From Deltaproteobacteria bacterium (lineage in GTDB: Bacteria > Desulfobacterota > DSM-4660 > Desulfatiglandales > Desulfatiglandaceae): a stretch of DNA of 35,352 nucleotides. Positions within the stretch are counted from its first letter, which is position 1; the number at the start of each line of letters is the position of its first letter. The notes below the pieces were generated by a model. It was not told the DNA's origin. It worked only from the letters and a program-made list of their open reading frames with translations, and did no database searches. Location: assembly GCA_021737425.1 (NCBI GenBank), contig JAIPDZ010000009.1:1-35352 (forward strand). Reading direction: 5' to 3'. Of the stretch, positions 32,103 to 35,352 are shown in pieces. Position numbers and translations under genes: made by a program.

Positions 32103-33368
32103 TCAAAGGGAGTCCCACACCTCCCAGAAATGGGGAAAAGATTTCCTCACACAATTTGCCCCCTCTATGGTGATCCCTGGAACCCTCAGGCCCACGACGG
32201 CCAGGCTCATGGCGATCCGATGATCATTATGGGGGTTGATGACGCCCCCCTTGAGTCTGTGAAGGCCATGGATGACAAGGCCGTCCGGCAGTTCCACCAC
32301 CCGGCCCCCCAGTCTGCTTAGTTCTCGGGCCATGGTTTTGAGACGGTCGCTCTCCTTGTGTCTCAGCTGAGGGACGTTCCGAATGGTGGTTTTGCCATGT
32401 GCAAAGAGAGAGAGGGCGGCCAGTGTAGGAACCATGTCGGGCATGTCGCCCATATCGGCCTCAATACCCGTAATCCCCCTCCCGGTGACGGTCACATGAT
32501 CCTCCTGTTTGTCTATCCTGCACCCCATTTGGGCAAGAATTGTGAGGAAGTCAATATCTCCCTGCCGGGTGGCAAAGGGGTATACATTCTCCGTAGTAAC
32601 GCTTCCGCCGGTGACTGCGGCGGCAGCCCACAAGTATGAAGCGCTGGAGACATCCCCTTCAATCGTGAAGTGACGGGGACCATAGGTCTGGTGGGGCCGT
32701 ACCCTGAAATAGCCGTATCCATCCCTGAGGACATCCACCCCGAATTGGGTCATCACCTCCACGGTGAGATCCACGTAGCCCTTGGACACCAGTCCGCCCA
32801 CAAGCTCGAGCTCCAGCCCTCTTTCCATATATGGGGCGGCGAGCAACAAAGAAGAGATGTATTGGCTGCTGGTTCCTCCTTCCAGGCGCACCTTTCCTCC
32901 CCGAACCCCCTCTGCCCTGACCTGGACCGGGGGAACCCCATCCTTTCCCGTACACCAGGCATCAACGCCCAATGCCTTCAATGCACGCACCAATCCGCCC
33001 ACCGGCCGCTCCAGCATCCGGGGCTCCCCCGTGAACATGTAGTGGCCATGGGCGAGGGCGGCGGTGGAGAGGAGCAGCCGAAAAGAGGTTCCCGAATTCC
33101 CCACAAAGACCTTCCGGAGACCGGGTATGCGGGGAAATCTTCCGCCTGTGCCTGATACAGTGACCTCTCCGCCTGTGGACCCGATCCGGACCCCCAGTTC
33201 TCTGAGGGCACTCACGGTATAGAGGGTGTCTTCACAGTTCAAAAACCCGGACAGGCGGCTTTCTCCCCCGGCCAGGCCGGCCGCGATCAGGGTTCGATGC
33301 ACCAGGCTCTTGGACCCCGGCATTTTGACTCTTGCGTCAATGGGTGTTTTGGGGTGAATTTCTTTCAT
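32103..33368 (-). CDS. aroA: 3-phosphoshikimate 1-carboxyvinyltransferase (EPSP synthase)
   Basis: AroA adds an enolpyruvyl group from PEP to shikimate-3-phosphate. The product is 421 residues from ATG 33368. Family blocks are PGSKSLVHRTLIAAGLA (lysine-serine substrate site), FVGNSGTSFRLLLSTAAL, SSQYISSLLLAAPY, DMPDMVPTLAALSLFAHG and RHKESDRL. The chosen start overlaps the aroE stop in an ATGA, in keeping with the tight operon; the frame stays open to 33497 inside aroE, but that is not used. It is the last gene of the aromatic operon seen here. The 171-base gap downstream (31932-32102) holds no recognised feature. Confidence 0.95.
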   Translation of the reverse strand: MKEIHPKTPIDARVKMPGSKSLVHRTLIAAGLAGGESRLSGFLNCEDTLYTVSALRELGVRIGSTGGEVTVSGTGGRFPRIPGLRKVFVGNSGTSFRLLLSTAALAHGHYMFTGEPRMLERPVGGLVRALKALGVDAWCTGKDGVPPVQVRAEGVRGGKVRLEGGTSSQYISSLLLAAPYMERGLELELVGGLVSKGYVDLTVEVMTQFGVDVLRDGYGYFRVRPHQTYGPRHFTIEGDVSSASYLWAAAAVTGGSVTTENVYPFATRQGDIDFLTILAQMGCRIDKQEDHVTVTGRGITGIEADMGDMPDMVPTLAALSLFAHGKTTIRNVPQLRHKESDRLKTMARELSRLGGRVVELPDGLVIHGLHRLKGGVINPHNDHRIAMSLAVVGLRVPGITIEGANCVRKSFPHFWEVWDSL

Positions 33369-34186
33369 GGGAGACTCCCGAGTACCTGTTCCACTGCCTT
33401 TTTCATGGTAATAACCGGGGCCGTAAGACCCGTCCACAACCTGAATTGTTCGGCGCCCTGATAGATGAACATCCCGAGACCGCTGATGGTGGTGCACCCC
33501 TGTTTCGCCGCAAGTCTCAGGAACCGGGTGTTGAGCGGGTTATAGATCGCGTCCATGACCACCATTTCCTTTTGAAAAATAGCTGGTGTGACCACGCACT
33601 CCTCCTCCCTGGGATACATGCCCACGGAAGTGGCATGGATTAAAATCTCCGGGTGTACCGCTTTCACTCGCTCCAGGGGAATGAATGGGCACGTAAGGGC
33701 ACGGGCCAGGAGCTCTCCCCTCGCCACAGAGCGGTTGGTGATGCTCAGGCGAGCTTCTTGTTGCGTTAATGCAAAGCCGATGGCCCGGGCCGCGCCCCCG
33801 GCCCCAATGAGGAGACAGTTCCTGCCCGCAGGATCTATCTTTTCCGTCAGTGCCATCAGGGCGCCCGTGGCGTCCGTATTGTACCCCACCAGGGATCCTT
33901 CCTGGTTTACAATGGTGTTCACCGCCCCTATGTTGAGGGCCAGATCGTCCACCTTGTCCAGCAGGGGAATGACCGTGGATTTATGGGGAATGGTAATGCT
34001 CAACCCTTTTATTCCCAGCCCTCTCATGCCCTGAAGACATCCATCAATATCCCGAGTCTCAAATGCCAGATATACGGCGTTCATATGGGTCCGCAAAAAA
34101 GCGGCATTGTGCATGGCTGGGCTCTGGGTATGGGCCAGCGGGTAACCGACAATGCCGTACACCGCTGTTTTTGGATCTATGCGCAT
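33365..34186 (-). CDS. aroE: Shikimate dehydrogenase
   Basis: AroE reduces 3-dehydroshikimate with NADPH. The 273-residue product shows GYPLAHTQSPAMHNAAF (shikimate-binding serines), ITIPHKSTVIPLLD with the catalytic lysine, NIGAVNTIV, GYNTDATGAL, the nucleotide-binding LLIGAGGAARAIGFAL, and the C-terminal ISGLGMFIYQGAEQF. It overlaps aroD by 10 bases and aroA by 4. All three act in consecutive or near-consecutive shikimate steps. Confidence 0.96.
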   Translation of the reverse strand: MRIDPKTAVYGIVGYPLAHTQSPAMHNAAFLRTHMNAVYLAFETRDIDGCLQGMRGLGIKGLSITIPHKSTVIPLLDKVDDLALNIGAVNTIVNQEGSLVGYNTDATGALMALTEKIDPAGRNCLLIGAGGAARAIGFALTQQEARLSITNRSVARGELLARALTCPFIPLERVKAVHPEILIHATSVGMYPREEECVVTPAIFQKEMVVMDAIYNPLNTRFLRLAAKQGCTTISGLGMFIYQGAEQFRLWTGLTAPVITMKKAVEQVLGSLP

Positions 34187-34851
34187 TTATTGAGGGTCTC
34201 CCATATTTCCTTCATTTCCAGGGCTGGCAACTGCCCGGACCCGGTTTCTTCCCCCTCATCCAGCGAGGCAAAGGCGAGGTACCCGCCTAAAATGGGTGAT
34301 GCGATCCGGCTGATCAAACCGAAAGGCCCCATGCAAAATGCAATAATCTCAACGCCCATTTCCTTTGCTTTTAAAATCAGCTGCATCACTCGCAGGTTGT
34401 CCTCCATTTTTGTGGCCAGGGGTACGATTTTTACAATATCCGCCCCTGTACCGGCCATGTTTTGGAGGTACCGCTCCAATGTATGCAACGGAGGGGTCCC
34501 GCCGGGCAGGTGGCAGGACATAATGATCTTGGATTGCCGTCGATTTTGCGTGAGTTGATCTCGAAATCCAGGGGGGATTTGATATTCCACATCCACATAA
34601 TCCGCGCCTGCGTGAACCGCGTCTTTAAGATAGCGAAGGGTGGTGGCATAGTCTGCCGACCCTTTTCCCGTTTCCTTGACAGAGCGGTAGGTGGCGATCA
34701 CCGGCTTTTTTACCTGCCCAATAATATGGGGCAGACAAAAGCGATCCATGAGGTCCAAACGGATCTCCAACATGTCGGCCAAGGCCTCGGCCCTGGCCGC
34801 CTTTTTTAGGACTTCGCCGGTGTCTTTCCCTATGATGGAAACACAGATCAT
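34177..34851 (-). CDS. aroD: 3-dehydroquinate dehydratase, type I
   Basis: AroD dehydrates 3-dehydroquinate by a Schiff-base mechanism. The 224-residue product has EIRLDLMD, VIATYRS, the histidine block IIMSCHLPGG, the Schiff-base lysine in ADIVKIVPLAT, and the C-terminal FGLISRIASPILGGYLAFASLDEGEETGSGQLP, all typical of type I enzymes. Its ATG overlaps the tyrA stop (ATGA), and its end overlaps aroE. Confidence 0.96.
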   Translation of the reverse strand: MICVSIIGKDTGEVLKKAARAEALADMLEIRLDLMDRFCLPHIIGQVKKPVIATYRSVKETGKGSADYATTLRYLKDAVHAGADYVDVEYQIPPGFRDQLTQNRRQSKIIMSCHLPGGTPPLHTLERYLQNMAGTGADIVKIVPLATKMEDNLRVMQLILKAKEMGVEIIAFCMGPFGLISRIASPILGGYLAFASLDEGEETGSGQLPALEMKEIWETLNKCA

Positions 34852-35352
34852 TGCACCTCCCTTTTTAAACCGATATTTGCCCTCAATCGGTTCAGAAATT
34901 TTTGCATCTCCTCAGAGTCCCTGGCCCTGATAATGTGCGTCAGATAGGAGAGACGGGAATTGATTTCCTCAATCTGCCTCACCGCATGGGGGTTGAACAT
35001 GATTTCCGTCAACAGATGGTCGTCTTCGGAAAGGAGCCCCTTGGCGATTTCCAAATGCCGCTTGAATGTGGTCCCCGGCGCGTCCTGCTGCTTCATACAG
35101 GCGGCAAATACCATGGATGAGGAAAACGGAGTGGACAGGGAGTAGGCAACGGTCTGGTCATGTGCTTCGAATGTATATTCATAAATACTCAGGTCCAGTG
35201 CGCCGTAAAATTCCCGGAAAAAGGCCTTCCCTTCTTGGTCGGACTCACTGATGATGATCGCATTTTCATGCCTCAGGTTTCGGATATCCGCAAACGTGGG
35301 ACCGAACATGGGGTGAGTGGATACGAACCGCTTTTTAAGGGTTTCGTACATC
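34848..35352 (-). CDS. tyrA: Prephenate dehydrogenase (TyrA-like), 5'-truncated by window edge
   Basis: The C-terminal part of a TyrA-type enzyme, which oxidises and decarboxylates prephenate in tyrosine synthesis. The frame is still open at the window edge, so the N-terminal NAD-binding part lies outside. The conserved STHPMFGPT is near the start of the visible part, followed by the helical dimerisation region (THIIRARDSEEMQKFLNRLRANIG at the end). The Met at 35351 is probably internal. Its stop overlaps the aroD start, placing it in the aromatic operon. A fused chorismate-mutase domain at the missing end cannot be excluded. Confidence 0.85.
   Translation of the reverse strand, partial: MYETLKKRFVSTHPMFGPTFADIRNLRHENAIIISESDQEGKAFFREFYGALDLSIYEYTFEAHDQTVAYSLSTPFSSSMVFAACMKQQDAPGTTFKRHLEIAKGLLSEDDHLLTEIMFNPHAVRQIEEINSRLSYLTHIIRARDSEEMQKFLNRLRANIGLKREVQ

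Overview
The window reads as a GC-rich chromosomal segment of an anaerobic bacterium, most likely a sulfate-reducer-like member of the Desulfobacterota (old Deltaproteobacteria). The pointers are indirect: late corrinoid genes (cobT, cobS), two MttB-superfamily methyltransferases, a stand-alone AICAR formyltransferase in place of full PurH, the zinc-independent FolE2, a protein resembling DUF3786, and several intergenic repeat families. No rRNA, tRNA, CRISPR array, insertion sequence or prophage was recognised. TAG ends several housekeeping genes (cobT, efp, parA, rarA), so amber looks like an ordinary stop here.

Region 1 (1-1715, + strand): the 3' part of cobT and complete cobS, the last steps of cobamide assembly. 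Region 2 (1705-10266, - strand) is the most unusual part. It is a seven-gene set read marR, MttB-like 2, asparagine-synthetase-like, FAD oxidoreductase, metallo-beta-lactamase-fold hydrolase, MttB-like 1, nitrilase-family hydrolase. The marR gene and the gene after it are each preceded by a sigma70-like promoter with the same operator-like GAAATATTT core at the start point. No corrinoid protein or reactivase is present. The amidotransferase-like and hydrolase members carry changes at key residues.

Region 3 (10288-15560): a DUF389 membrane protein and an SH3 lipoprotein on the - strand, then a two-gene OpuB/OpuC-type importer (ATPase plus permease fused to its binding domain) on the + strand. 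Its expected substrates are quaternary amines, which may tie it to region 2. Region 4 (15762-18085): an orphan ParA-type ATPase with an acidic partner, and an exported Memo-family protein. Region 5 (18210-24730): dnaE, a degenerate hybrid histidine kinase and rarA. Region 6 (24727-30121): a nitroreductase, a zinc-finger/J-domain protein, epmA-efp, the AICAR formyltransferase, folE2, and a 59-residue protein gene.

Region 7 (30431-35352): a hotdog thioesterase, a cysteine-rich protein resembling DUF3786, and an aromatic amino-acid operon on the - strand (tyrA, aroD, aroE, aroA) whose genes overlap by 4-10 bases. A dispersed repeat of about 70-85 bp occurs four times. Two copies stop 5 bases before a start codon. 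A second, MITE-like element lies between MttB-like 1 and the nitrilase gene.
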